Below, piece by piece: positions 33,235 through 46,358 of a stretch of 64,000 nt of DNA. The stretch spans positions 186,001 through 250,000 of the forward strand of contig RSEE01000016.1 of the NCBI GenBank assembly GCA_003971905.1, given 5' to 3'. The DNA is from Moniliella sp. 'wahieum' (Eukaryota > Basidiomycota > Moniliellomycetes > Moniliellales > Moniliellaceae). A program made the translations under genes and the position numbers. The notes beneath the pieces are model-generated. The model saw only the letters and a program-made list of their open reading frames with translations. It did no database searches and was not told the origin of the DNA. The stretch's first letter is position 1; each line of letters starts with the position of its first letter.

Positions 33235-36200
33235 GTATAGCAAGTGAATTTAAAGGATCTTCCTCTCTTTCGCTAAGCCGCCAAACCGCCCTTCTTTATA
33301 TACCAGGGGAAAGGAGGTTGGAGAGCCGAGAATTGCGATATCACCCCAACATAGAGCAATCGTCTCTCCGTGGTTCTTTCCTCTACGTCTCTATTCTGGG
33401 CCTATAGTCTCGCATTATGTCTTTGAGCCACGTCATTATCGCAGCGCATTCAGCTCAGCGCTCAGACTCAGCCCCCAGGCTCAGCTCTCTGTCCCAATAA
33501 AACCGTTGGAGAGAGACGCAAGCCGATATGGGGTACACGATGGGTTAATCCAGATCCCTTTCAGAGGGCGATGTGGGAAGCTTGGCAACAAAATCCCTGA
33601 GGGCAATGCACCTGTTGCAGGACGATGGATGGGAGGATGAGGGCGAGTAGTCGATCACCACAAGGAGGTGCCTTATCTGCGGCTGTCCTCCGGTAACTGA
33701 GAGGATGATATAATAGCTACTACACTTTCCAAGCTAAAAGGACAAGATATCTCGCACTGTGAACGGCGGAAACATCGCAGAGATAGCTTCTTGTAAAAAA
33801 GCTCGCGAGACGCTAATCCGGTCTTTTGAGTGCATCAGGAAGAAAAAGATGAAGGAGGGAAGCGAGGCGCAACGGTACTCAACCCGGAGGGCGAGAGTGG
33901 CGGGACGCTGCACAGCCAGTTCCGCTTACCAGCGACTTGGCCGATAATGCCATACGAAGTGAGGTCACATGGGACCACACTCCAATAACAGACTGTGATG
34001 ATCATGATTGTCTTTCTATCACAGGAACGGGAATGGGAGGGGTGTCTTGTCTCGGCAGAGGACGTCCGACTGGGCGATCCCCTCTCCTCATCGTTTTCTT
34101 CTCCATCGCAGTGCTGCCCACTTTTAAGAGAAGTTGCAGGATACACTCTGGTGGGGCAGGAAGGCCATGTAATGGCGTATATACCTGGGCGGCATTATTA
34201 CCCTTTTGGGACGAAAGACAGGCTTTACCAGCCGAGCTGCCAGAATTTTGAAGGAGAAGAAGACACGTTACAGACCTCACCCTCAGTCTGCCAAAGTTCG
34301 TTGAAGGACCGGGACAGATCCGGAAGAAGGGACTCAAGGTCCTGTGGGTCAAGATGTGTGAGAGTAGAGGAGAGGATTGTCGCGGAACGTGGTTCCCGAG
34401 ACCAACTGGCCACACAGCCTGAGTCAGGACATATGCTCAAGTTTGATCGCATCACTCGTCAGGGACGCTCTTACACTATGGAGCAGTACAGCACTCAGAA
34501 AAGGTGTGCCGTCTGCTCTGTACCATGCAGATAGATAGCTGAGGACGAGCGCAGAGTTCAGACGGGTCTTGTCACCGAATGACTAAACTCGCTCCAATTC
34601 CAATTCTGCATCCTGTTTCTCTCGCTCTTCCTCTTGCCAAATGCCTTCTGTTTCCTCCCACGAACGATCTTGCCTTTCCCCCCACCTCGGACAGGACCTT
34701 GGTCTCCCTCGTTTAGTCCCGACTGTTACAGGTCTGGAGCAATGAGAACCCCAAACGGCACGAAGGGCGTACTTTGACATGAGTGTCATGAGCCTGCTTG
34801 CCCGGAGGAGGATGCGGCAGCCCGCATTACTCGCATGATATTGCGGCCCACGTACGTGCTGCGACTAACGAGGTCAACAACTATCCTAGAACCCTTTAGT
34901 TGGCCCCTCGGAAGTACGCACCACGAACGTATTTACAACTCAGCGCAAGCGCTGTTCGGGAGATGTGGGAGCAGAGCTGCACAGGAACTGTTCCAGAAGC
35001 TTGACGTTGCTGTAGTGCTCAACTACACTTGACTCTCCTCTATTCCATCAGCCACGTGCCTCCGGTTCACCAAGACAAGCAGGTTTAAGTTCCCCCATCA
35101 CAGCTCTGCACTCGCTGTGCCGTTCCACGCGCAGCATTGCATGTGCAAGTATGTTGGCGTGCTTGGGGGCACATCATGATTTGCACCCTAACCCAGTCCA
35201 AGTTTGATGCATTGCATCAGGGAGTGCGGGTGCCCATTCTTCAGTTCGTATGCCCTCCATCCCCGACACCCACATTCACAATGAACCGACTGTGGAGAGG
35301 AAGGATGAAACGATGAGGCATGAGATCTGAGATCTGATCGATCTGAAAGAAGGCAAAATGCGTACTGAGTACTGTTGATGACAGAGAGTGATGCGACCTG
35401 GGGCAATGCGAGGATCAGAAATGGAGGTGGACCACACGTTGCGGGACTCGGGAACGCAGGAGCGATGTTTGCGTACCGGAGGGTGGTGCATGAGAGCACT
35501 CCAACGCTTTTGGAATCCCGGGAGAAGAAGCTGCTTCGGCAGCGGGAACAAACAGAATGCGACAAGAACAGAATTCTTCCCTTTCGTTCTCTGACGACGC
35601 GACGGTACTATGCCCCCAAAGACGGCGAGCAAGATGTTTGGGCACTGGAGAGACTTAACAATTGCTGAGTCTCACTGGAGATGGTTCTCCGCTCGGATGT
35701 CTACAATACTGTCAGACTCACATCGTGCTAGAGAAGGACCCTTGCCCCACTAGGCCCGTATTATGGCACTATGGCGTGATTCCTAACAGTTGCAGGAGAT
35801 TCTGTGTCCACCTCTCGACCGTGTCCCCTTCCTTCTGAGGTACATGTACCTCCAGTCCGTCCATAGATGTATCCAATCCATCTGCTCCCTTACCTCTTCC
35901 ATCTCATGTTTCCTGGCATCTACCCCGTTCATTCGTATCCACACACGCGCTCTAGTAGTACCTCGGGTATGGACACAGATGGCGCGCACCAGAGGGCCCT
36001 GTGATCTGCTGGCGATTCCCCTGGTTCCCTAAACGGGTTTGGCACCAACAAGCAACATACGCCGAGCGAGGAACTAGGTTATAGGCGCAGCGCGTTTCTT
36101 TGTCCCAGCCTAAGCTCTGTCCAAGCGATATGGTTACCATAGTGACTGGCTAGCGGGGTGTCTCTGGGGGGGGTGCATGGGTAGTGAGTACTGAGTGGGG

Positions 36201-38034
36201 TGCCCGTTGCCCGTTACAGAGGCCGTTTCCATGTTAGTAGTTACTGGATGAGAGTTTGCGACGTTTGCGAGGGAGCAACTTGTGGGTTGCGGGGGTGTGC
36301 GTGACGCGCGCGTCATGGGTTGCGGGTTTTAGTGAGATCCGAGATACAAATGGCTTACTGCGCTATAGTGCAGCTATAGTGCATAGTGACCAAGCAGGAA
36401 AGTTGAAACGGTCGAGGGCTGCGGGTGGAATTAATTGGCATAAATATCAGATATCAGAGCTCAGGCGCTCAGGCGCTCAAATATCATGTGAGACACATGG
36501 GGTTGTAGGCTGGACTGGTGCTGGCATTGCAGGAAAAACTCGGCGAGTAGCTCGCGAAGGGAGGGCGTTAGCATGGTTAGCACCAGCACGGGGGCAGGTT
36601 GTGCTGTTCCCCGCTTGCAGACCAATTCGCATGGGCCAATCCGCACTGTCCCTATGCTGATTGAAATGGGCGCATGGTGCTTGTGTGTGTGACATACGTT
36701 ACCAGAGAAGGCTGTGTGGGTGGTGTCGTGCCGTGCGGCTGAAACCGTACCCGGAAGGTACGCATATACGAGAGGCAAGGGGTTCGTGAGGACCGAGTAC
36801 TCGGTGTAACGTGTACTCATGTTCAACGTTCAACGTTCAACTGAGTACTCAGGCTGAGTACCTGAGTATGCTAAACGTACGTACTGAACGTCTTGAACGT
36901 TGATAATTTGATCGAGATCGCGGTTGGCGCGTGTTGATGCATGATGCATGATGCAATGATGCATGATGCGCAACATGTAACATGTGACCTGCAGGGGAGG
37001 GAGGGAAGGCGCGGAGCAGGAGCATAGGAGGGAAGTACTGCAAAGCGCCAACGGATGAATGTGCCGGTTTCAATGGTGACGGATGTGGGTCGCGGGCAGA
37101 TGTGATGGAAATACGGAGGGAAAACATAGGCGGCAACTAGCAGCGCCACCGCCACCCCTGTGCCTCTCTTGTGGCGAATATGAGGACATAGGATGGGGCT
37201 GGACTTCGACGCAATAACTGACGCGTGTGTGGGCCCAGGGCGACGTAGATCTAGCATTGCGCTCTCTTTTGTGGGTTGTGGGTGTTTTTGCCTCGAGGGA
37301 TCATTAAATCCGCGCCGACGCTCCACTACAGCGGCACCCACCGTCTGTTCGGGCCGTTGTACCCCTTTGCCTGTTGGCGTGGCAGTCCAAAACGTCAGCG
37401 TTACGTGCGTCATCTATAGTGGAGAGGAATGAGACGATTTGAAGCACAGCGCGGCTATGTTCCCACAACCCATGATCATGCATCATGTCTTACTGAAACC
37501 TTCTTTCAATGGATTGCGCGCGTTTTGCCATATGCCCATGACAGTTTACCAGCCCCGGCCCTCCCCCAATCCATTCTCGCCTTGTCTTTGCCTCGGGCAG
37601 AGATGTGAAGCATATGTGACGGAGTATCTCATGTATATCGCGCTGCTCCTGCCCCTGGACCCACCATAGCTTAGCTTGCTGCTTCGTTAGCCAACAGTGA
37701 GATCCCCGTGACCCACGTTTGATACAGAGAGCTGTAGCAGACCACTGTTGTCGGTGTGGCAATTGCATGAAGTGCGACTGTGGATGCCTGTATTGTTCTC
37801 TAGTTCCTTAGGTGACGGTTCCTTTTCGCACTAAGAGATTCTCATGGAGTGGAGGCCAGGCCTTGGGGTAAAGAGTATGTGAGTCGCGTGCCTCATGTCT
37901 CGCTTGAAGCTTGGAGTTGACCCGTGCACAGTGACCGTGCGTGAGATTGCGATGCCTGCGGTTCCAAGGTATGCTTGTGTACTGCAATGGGCACGCGGGG
38001 CCTTGCCCGTGTGCCTGAGATATTCCATATCCGG
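33235..38034. other. Large gene-poor region upstream of the ACU-like ATPase
   Basis: About 4.8 kb. The longest open frame (33995-34534, +, 179 codons) has no domain, signal peptide or hydrophobic helix that I recognise. Minus-strand fragments at 34583-34789 and 42540-42600 both contain the short coiled-coil-like word QDAELE/RDAELE, possibly remnants of one repeat. Word islands lie at 36440-36485 and 36815-36990. Confidence 0.4.
36440..36990. repeat. Islands of TCA + palindromic tetramer heptamers (GCGC, ACGT, GTAC, TGCA)
   Basis: GAGCTCAGGCGCTCAGGCGC lies at 36457-36476. TCAACGT stands in tandem at 36823-36838, next to GAGTACTCAGGCTGAGTAC. TGATGCA copies run in tandem at 36934-36970, then ACATGTAACATGTGAC. 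The stretches between are ordinary sequence. Confidence 0.75.
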
Positions 38035-38043
38035 TATATAAAT
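38035..38043 (+). promoter_or_regulatory. TATA box of the ACU-like ATPase gene
   Basis: TATATAAAT about 92 bp before the start codon, at a normal core-promoter distance for a fungal gene with a short leader. Confidence 0.65.
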
Positions 38044-38134
38044 CCCTGCAGTATTGGAGGTGCTAGGGTCCGATATCCTCATCCCCCGGCGTTCGTTTCC
38101 CCTCTCACTTGGCCTCTCATCCGAGTATACCACC

Positions 38135-41100
38135 ATGGGTTCGTCCAACAAGGAAGCAATGTTTGCCTCGGATGACGTTGAGGCCGGCGATCTCCCACCT
38201 CTCCCATCCCTCGCACACGGTCTGGATACTACCAACTCTGTCTCTCTGGCGTTCGCACAAGGCGCGCGCGACCATGCTGCTGGCATTGTCCGCCCTGAGT
38301 CATTCAGCCCCAACCCACTGCGTCGCACGCGGCACACCGATATGGGCGCTCGCACTTCAACTATCCAGTCTGTTCGCTCTGCTCAAACCCGGGATGGTGC
38401 TCTCATCCCAGCCGAGTTCCGTACAATGTCAATCCAAGTCGGCGAAATCCGCACCCAAGAACGCATCCAGGCCAATGCCAAACACTCCACCACGGCCGAT
38501 CTGGCGGGCAAGCTGGGGATGAATAAGCTGCGTCCCAAAAAGGCGACCTCTAAACCCCCTGCTCCCGATGCCGATTACTTTTCTCAGCTTTCGTACCACG
38601 TCACTCCCGCAGTCAAGGTTGCTTCCGAGTTGGCGGTTGCCCCAGAGACTGGTCTAACCGCTGACGAGGCTCAGGCGCGTCTGAATCGCGATGGTCCGAA
38701 CGCATTCAAAGCGAAGAAGCCTAACTACGTTTTGAAACTGCTTTCCTGGTTCTTTGGGGGATTGGGTTTATCCTCTCTCTTGCGGTAATTCTCTATGGCA
38801 TCAGCTACAAGCCCTTGGGTAACCCGGACCCTGCGCCATACAACCTTGCCCTCGCCATTCTCGTCCTTATTGTCATCTTTCTCCAGGGTCTTTCAATGCT
38901 GCCCAAGACTGGTCCACGACCCGCGTCATGAACTCATCATGGGCCTGCTCCCTTCCGATGCTGTGGTTCTACGTGACGGCCAGAAAATTACTGTACCCGC
39001 ATCCAATTTGGTAAAGGGTGACCTGGTGATGCTTCGCCAAGGAGACCGTGTGCCTGCCGACATGCGTCTGTTATCTGCTTCCAACGACCTGGCTTTCGAC
39101 CGTGCCGTTCTGACTGGAGAGTCGGAGGAAGTGCCCGCCGAGCTCGTGTCGGATGAAGAGAACTTTCTCGAATCCAAAGCGATCGCTTTCCTTGGGTCAT
39201 ATGTTACCTCTGGTTCGGGCGGGGAATTGTTGTCCTTACTGGGTCGGAGACGGTGATGGGACGGATCAACAAACTTACCAACACGGGCAAGGAGAAGACG
39301 ACCAACTTACAAAAGGAGGTGAATCGCTTCATCTGCATCATTGTTACTCTCACCGTGACTCTCATCGTGGCTATGCTGATTTTCTGGCTGTGCTACCTTC
39401 GCAAGCATCATAAGGGATTCCTTAACACTTCGGGGATCGTGACTAATTTGATGGTACGTTTCCCTCCCTCTTTGGTGAAGTATTGGAACGAAAAATTGAC
39501 CGGATTTCTATTAGTCGATTGTGGTTGCTTTCATTCCCGAGGGTGTGCCAATGGCTGTGACTCTCACACTCTCGCTCGTTGCCAGGCGGATGAGAGACGC
39601 GGATGTGCTTCCCAAGTCTGGCCACTGTCGAGACACTGGGCACGGTCAATGTTCTCTTATCGGACAAAACGGGCACCTTGACCGCCAACAAGATGACGGT
39701 CAACACTGTCTATGTTGATGGCGAAATCAAGGACGCGGGCGAGGCACTTCGTCAGGCCCAGCCGACGTACCAGACGTTTGAACGGGCTCTTGCGCTGTGT
39801 AACGATGCTTCTTTGAGGTGCCACGTGCTGAATCGGCTTCGGAGTCGATCGATTCCACCAGGACAAGTTGGAGAAGGATACGATGGAGACGGGTGGTCAA
39901 CGAAGGTCGAGGCGTAGCTAAGGGTAACGCAACCGATGTGGCCGTTCTCAACTACGTCGCTTCCAGTCCCGAGTATGAACCGACCATGGCCGGGTACGAG
40001 GGGTGTTTGTCCTTCCTTTCAACTCGACCAATAAGTTCATGATGACGGCTTGTGTACAGCATGGCGCTAATCGGACACGCACTGTTCTCTTCAAGGGTGC
40101 TCCGATATTCTCTTGCCCAAGTGTTCTATGCCGGATGAAGTGCGCCAAGCGGTAGTGGCAGCGCAGGAGCGCATGTCTGCCCAAGGCCAGCGCGTTATTC
40201 TAATTGCTTCTCGTCTCCCCATTGCATCAAAGAGCGATCCGACCAACTGGTGGCCCTCTGATGAAGAGACGCAGACTTTGTCCGACCTCGACTTCCTTGG
40301 ATTGGTCGGGATTGTGGATCCGCCCAAGAAGGAGATCCCGCAGACAGTGGCTGATTGCCGTCGCTCTGGCTGCGGCTTCTTCATGGTCACAGGCGACTTT
40401 ATTACGACTGCTTCTGCGATCGCAGAAATGTGCGGCATCTTTTCTTCGCGGGAGCGGGTGAGCCGAGTGGCGGATGTACCCAACGATTCGGAAGCTGAAC
40501 CTCCACTAGCGCTTGCGATCGAGGGAAGGAGATCCCCCTTATCACCCAGGAGCAGTGGGACGTGATCTGTCGCACCGAGGAAATCGTCTTTGCCCGCACC
40601 ACCCCCGAGCAGAAGCTGGCCATCCTCTCCGAATTCCAAAACAGGAAGTATGTGTGCGCCATGACTGGTGATGGCACCAACGATTCACCGGCGCTCCGAG
40701 CTGCGGATGTGGGCATCGCTATGGTGTCAGGTTCGGATGTGGCTTTGGCAGCGGCTGACTTGGTCTTGCTGGGCGACTTTTCTTCAATTATTGAGGGCAT
40801 GCGTCTGGGTCGCCTTGTGTTCCAGAACTTGCAAAAAGTCATCTGCTATCTCCTTCCTGCGGGATCATTCTCTGAGGATATTCCCTTGATTGCGAATGTG
40901 TCTTTGGTCTTCCGGTATGTTTTGATGATCTTTCGCTTGTGAGATGAGGTTCTGACACATTGTTTCTTAGCTGCCCTTGTCCTCGTTCCAGATGATTATT
41001 ATCTGTCTCCTCACCGACCTTGCCTGCTCTCTCTGCATGATCTTTGAAAAGGAGGAATTCGACCTGCTGTCCCTCCCGCCCCGCAAACAGAGTGAGCATT

Positions 41101-41633
41101 TGGTCAATCTACAACTATATGGCCAAGCGTACGGGTTTGTGGGGATGATGGAGATGCTGTGTGCGATGAGCATGTTCTTCCTCTACTTGAAGCAAGAGGG
41201 CAACTTTAACATTGGAGACTTGTTCTTGGCGTATGAAAAGTGGGGCGAGGGCTTTCACGGCTATTCGGCCGACAAGATCAATAGGTTCCTCAACACGGGA
41301 CAAAGTATCTACTTTGTCACGCTCGTCATTATGCAAATCGGAAATCTGCTTACCGTTCGCTCCAAGCGCATGTCTCTTCTACAGTCCGACCCGCTCTTTA
41401 ACAAGAAGCGGCGCAACCTTTCCATTCTGGTTGGGCCCACCGTGTCGATTGCGATTGCGATTCTCATCACGGAGGTGCACTGGTTCAACCATCTGTTTGG
41501 TACGGCTCATGTACCGATCCGCTTCTGGTTCATCCCTGTGCCCTTGGCATTGGGTGTGCTGTTGATGGACGAGTGCCGCAAAATCGTGATTCGCACCTGG
41601 CCCCACAGCTTGGTGGCCAAGCTGGCTTGGTAA
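38135..41633 (+). CDS. Type IIC P-type cation ATPase, ACU-like (Na+/K+ transport)
   Basis: The start CACCATGG at 38135 is a strong initiation context. A hydrophilic N-tail of about 130 residues contains EFRTMSIQVGE, typical of fungal type IIC pumps. The core follows: YHVTPAVKVASELAVAPETG, LTGESEEVP (A domain), FIPEGVP (M4), the phosphorylation motif LLSDKTGTLTANKM (Asp codon 39663-39665) and MTGDGTNDSPALRAADVGIA. The M5 hinge LQKVICYLLPAGSFSE and SSFQMIIICLLTDLACSL come next, then two more helix pairs, ending SLVAKLAW. Introns at 39454-39514 and 40915-40970 are clear. Fungal ACU ATPases take up K+ or Na+ at the plasma membrane. Frame changes (for example near 38760, 39225, 39615, 39815, 40105, 40530, 40900) are too many for a functional reading as given. 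Confidence 0.87.
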
Positions 41634-43555
41634 ACCCAGAGCATGTTCGCTCTAGACTGGGAAACCGACTAAGCCGGCCGATACCTTGGGGGTTTCTGAA
41701 TATATAACCTCACTGCTTTTTTCTCAATATGCTATGAGAAGCATCTCTTCCACTATAACATTCCCGGCATCGACAGAGTGCACCTGCTTTTATCTACTGT
41801 CATCTCAATTTCAATTGTGATGGTCCGCTTTCGAGCGCTGAATTGACGTTTCTTTACGCACGATGAAAAAGTGTCCCGCTTCCCTGTTACGACCATTAAA
41901 TGCGACTTGCCTGATGATTCTTTCGAGGTGTCTGTTGAGAGAGAGAAATGGATGTAAGGGCAGTGCGCACGCATATCAGTGTACTGTGTAGGCGCAAGAA
42001 CTAATATGTATCATCTTCGGGGACAAGACTGTGGACGATAGTAGATTTTGCCTTCTCTCTTTTCCTCTCGCGCTCTTCGACGTCCTGCGCGTGTCACACA
42101 GTGGCACTTCACATGTTGGCAGAAGACGAGGAGTGGAACAGTCGGGGTGACAGATGAGGGAAACAACGGCCTTTTTAGTATACACGGGAGGCAGAATTGG
42201 AAATTGGAGTAAGCTTAGTCAATCGGCGACAAGGAGACACATGACTATAGGAATAAAACGACAGGGTGGGCCATTGCAAGATTATGAAGAGGATGGTAGC
42301 AGTTTCGCTTGGAAAGACCCTTTGATTTCATCCCAATCAAAGGCTGTGATTGGGACGGTTTGTATACTGCATCCATGTCATTGACAGAGCAAGGCTGGGA
42401 CAGGGAAACGCTGGCAATAGAACATGTTTTCGTCGCATACCACAACCCACGTACAACGTCGGTGGTGATGTCAATGATCCAGTTGGCCATATACTTCCGC
42501 ACTCATGGCTCGCGCATTGCTTTTGACGCAAGAAATTTGATCCAATTTCCAATTCTGCGTCTCGTGCCTGTCGCTGTTGCTGGATCTCCTTCTTTTCATG
42601 GATCATGAACACCCGAACGCATCTTGTCGATGCGCACTTCTTTTTCATCACTTGGTAGGATATGCTCATGATGCATGATGGCGCACGGCGAGATGTCTGC
42701 GAGAGAAAAGCATGTGGTAGCTCGGCTTGCTTGCGTGGCTTGGTAGGCCATCGTTGTTCGGTGGGGAAGGAGATTTTGGATTGGATTGTGCGAATGAAGA
42801 TGGTGGTCCAAGGGACAGAAGGGGGGACGCGGTCACGTGGATGTGAGGATGGACGGCATCGCTTGCCATTAGCTAAGTGGCTTGCATGGACCACGGCGGC
42901 TTTGACGGCTGAAGTAAGCGGGTGCGGTAAGTTACACGTTCAACACGGTACGTACACAAACGACGACGTTTCCTCGACGTTCGGTACGTTCAACGTTACT
43001 AGCACTAGTTCTCTCTAGTCACTAGTCAAATCACTAGTCACTAGTCACTCTAGTCACTCGTGGCGTCCTGGGCTCTGGGGGCAGCACACGGCGGACGGGG
43101 CATGGAGTGCTCCCGTGCGCGAGTTCGGGGACTGGGATCTGGGAAGTGGCGTCGTGGGGGGCCGGCACGGGGAGGCGCTGATGGCGATCTCAACCGGACG
43201 CATCTGAGACGGAGCGCCAGGGATGCATGCTCGCTACTGGCCGCCTGAGCGCCTGGGCGCCTGAGCGCTTGCCCGCACAGCTTGGCTGCTCGCCTCGGAC
43301 GCTGCGGCGTGCCGCAGACTGCCCCGGGCTGCCGTCTGCTGCGGTGCCGATTGCAGCCGTCAATCCGTCCCGACCCGGCCCAGCGCAGCGCACCACTGGC
43401 GCACCGAGTGCACCCCCAGCACTGCACGGCACTGCACTGCGCCGCGGCGGCCGCCGCAGCCACTCGCCCGCCAGCGCTTTTCGCTGGCGTCAGTTGCTGT
43501 GCCCGACGGCTTCCACCACCTCGGCTCTCTCGGGCCTCTTCTTCTTCCAGGCTCC
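41634..43555. other. Intergenic region between ATPase and zinc-finger regulator
   Basis: Bases 41634-42900 hold no recognisable gene. 42930-43070 is a word island (ACGTTC, CTAGTCA). 43070-43555 is GC-rich upstream sequence of the regulator, with no assignable promoter element. Confidence 0.5.
42930..43070. repeat. Island of TCAACGT and TCACTAG heptamers
   Basis: ACGTTCAACACGGTACGT and ACGTTCGGTACGTTCAACGT come first; TCACTAG then repeats with few interruptions from 43015 to 43060. Confidence 0.8.
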
Positions 43556-46358
43556 ATGGCTGCCCCTCCCGCCGCCGCTGACCCCCCCCCCCTGGGACTC
43601 TCCCGCCGACTCCGGCTTCGACTTCTCGCCCCGCTCCAGGCGCTGGACGAGCCGCCGCTGCCCAGCAGCGCTAGTGCCGCTGGCAGTGTGTCCGAATCCG
43701 GCGCGTCCACCACCGATGCCGGCGAATCGACGGACGATGGTGAAGCCCTCTCCCGCCCCAGCGACGGCGCCAGCCCAGAGCCCGCCATGGGTGGCTTTGC
43801 CTGCCCCACCTGTGGCCACCGCTTTCGGCGCAAGAACGGGCTCAGCCGCCACATGCGCTCCCACACGGGCGAGAAACCCTTCGCATGCACGCTCTGCAAG
43901 TTCCGCTCCACCCGCACCGACAGTCTCCAGCGGCATATGAAGCTCCATGCCCATCCCGACCTCCCCGCCTCACAGCACCCGGCCTGGATGCCGGCGGCGT
44001 ACCCCGTCGAGCCGCCGCACGGGTTCGACGTCCCCCATTCGACCCGCTACGGCTACAGCACCCACCCCTATGCCACGGGGCGCGACATCCGTGCCGCGCC
44101 CGGTTACACCTCTACCCGATCCTACCCGCCTCGCATCTTGCCCCGCAGGCGTATGACGATTATGCGTCGCCCCCGCTGGGCTATCCGCCTATGGAGACTG
44201 TCGCCCCCGGCCTGCCTGCACCCCTGACATCCACGCCCATCGACCCGAGCAACACCATGTCCTCCATCCTCCGGCCTTCGCCGGGGACACATGCCCATCC
44301 CAATGCCTCCTCCTCCTTCTCCGGCAGTTCCACCAGTCTGCACAGCTCTGCCAGCTTGCACACGCCATCCCACGGAGACCTCTCTTCCACTCCAGCAGCC
44401 ACGTGGACAAGCCCCGTGCCGTCGGTGTCTCAGCAACCTTCGCCCTCGCCCTTACTCAACCAGTCCTCTTACCCCTTTGAAGGAAGCAGTCTGCTCAATC
44501 GCACCCTCGCACCAAGCACTCCCAGCCCCCCCCGCCGCACCACCGTGCTGTTTGGCACGCCCAACAGCAGGATAAGGGCACTAGTCCGCTCATTATCCCT
44601 CCGCCTGCTTCCAGTTCTTTCTCTGCCGCTGGCGTTGTGCCGGGCGTGCCACAGATCCAAGTTACCGAAGGATTCCCCACCTCACCCGACTTCGACTTTG
44701 CCGTCTGTTCGGCGCGACCCTTGCGGACGAGTCGGCGCTTGGGTTTGATGCATACATTGCTCAAGCCGCCAGTCTTTTTTCGCCAATCAAGCCGGCCAGT
44801 ATGGAGGACCAGCAGCAGGGATCACTAAATGCTCTACTTGGGGATCTGGGAAGCGACGTACTGGACTCAGGATTTGCCTCCCACTTGACCTTGCCTCCCG
44901 ACTCGGCCGATGCACCTGCGCCAGCGGCCATCCCTGCCTCCAATCGACACCTGTCCCAATTTGTGCTCAACTTTAACAGACACATGCCCTTTATTCATGT
45001 GCCCACCATCCCACAACTCTTTAGTGACATTCTCGACATCAGGGCAAAGTCAAGCTTTCGGTTGAAGCCAAGCAGATAGACTGCCTCAAGCCGTGTACCG
45101 AGGACGTATTGCGCGCAATGGCCATCGTTGGCGCTTCGTACGATGGCATGGCCCCATCGGGGGGGAGTTTCGTGCCCATCCCGTCATCGCTGGAGGGGAT
45201 GGAGATGGATGCAACGCCGCTTTGGTCGACTGGTACGGCGCAAACGAGCTCAAGAACAAGCTTGGCCGACTTCGCCGCAGACAACCCTCCTTCTACTGTG
45301 AGAGCGACGTTTGCGCCTGCTGGTGGGGCCGACTCGCTCTTTAAGGACTTTTTGGAAGAACCTCCACTGCTCCGTCGCGCAGGCCTTGATGCTACTCCAG
45401 TTTGTCAGCCTTTTCAGCCAATCGCGTGCACACCAGAACCATGCTCGTTTGCTGCACGGCGCGCTGATTACTATTGGTCGCGAACTGCTGACAGAGACTG
45501 TGCAGCGCCAAATATTGGAACGGAAATTGACCGAACAAGCCCAATTGAGTGAGTATGAAAAATGGCGGCAGTGGTCGCGACGAATGGAACGCAAACGTAC
45601 TATTTGGGCGATCGCCGTGTGCGATCAACTGCAATCGGTCCTCTTCCGCCTTCCTCCCTTTCTTCAGGCGAACGAGTTGGATTCGGTCGATATCTCTGAC
45701 TTGGGCAGCACCGAGATGTGGGAAGCGCCTTCGGCCGAAGCATGGGCTGCTCTGCCTGCCCCCACTCCCCCAGTTGGCAAAGCGTCGGTTCAATCGGTAT
45801 TGACCATGTTGCTGGACCTACGGCTGAGACGGCGCCCATGGCCCAGCTGGGCCCTGCGGCTACTTTGTCACGGCGCTTTGCTTAATGAGCCAAACGACCG
45901 AGACGATGCGCCAGGACACAGAGACCCGGAAACGGCTCCGGCAGTCGGCCGGCTTAGGCCCCGACCCGCCTGGTGCGTCGGAGGCGGTGCGGCTGCAGAA
46001 CGCTCGCACCGCCTTGGAGGCTCTCGGGGCAGGGGAAAAGTCTGCTCTGATTAAGGAGGCAAAGGAGGCCGATCGGGTTCTGTCCCATACCGTGGGCCAG
46101 ATCGAAACGGGTTTGGCACGGTGGCGGGAACATGCGCGGGTCCCCGTTCCCGCCCCAGGCGATGGCACTGCGCCCTGGCCCGAGGAAAGTGTGTCGATCT
46201 CCTGTGCGACGGTTCATCTTATGGCCCAACTCAGGGCCGGTGCCAATCTGAGGACAGCTGGGCCGAGGCATCCGAACCTTCGTTGGTTCGCTTGTTGGCT
46301 GTGGTGCCTCAGAGCCGGTCTAACGCCGACGAGACGGAACTCTGTTGGTTCAGGTTAG
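43556..46358 (+). CDS. C2H2 zinc-finger transcription factor with Fungal_trans domain
   Basis: Nuclear regulator. After a Pro/Ser-rich N-terminus from the ATG at 43556 come two C2H2 fingers: CPTCGHRFRRKNGLSRHMRS ending in His, and CTLCKFRSTRTDSLQRHMKL ending in His. They are joined by the TGEKPF linker (about 43800-43950), and both have C-X2-C-X12-H-X3-H spacing. A long Ser/Pro/Thr-rich low-complexity segment follows. The C-terminal half then has FVLNFNRHMPFIHVPTIPQL, DVLRAMAIVGASYDGMA, ALMLLQFVSLFSQSRAHQNH, GALITIGRELL and RRMERKRTIWAIAVCDQL, which together are the fungal transcription-factor (Fungal_trans/middle homology) region. Frame changes occur near 43630, 44120, 45040 and 45390. The stop at 46358 is the best-supported of several candidates. 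Confidence 0.82.
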
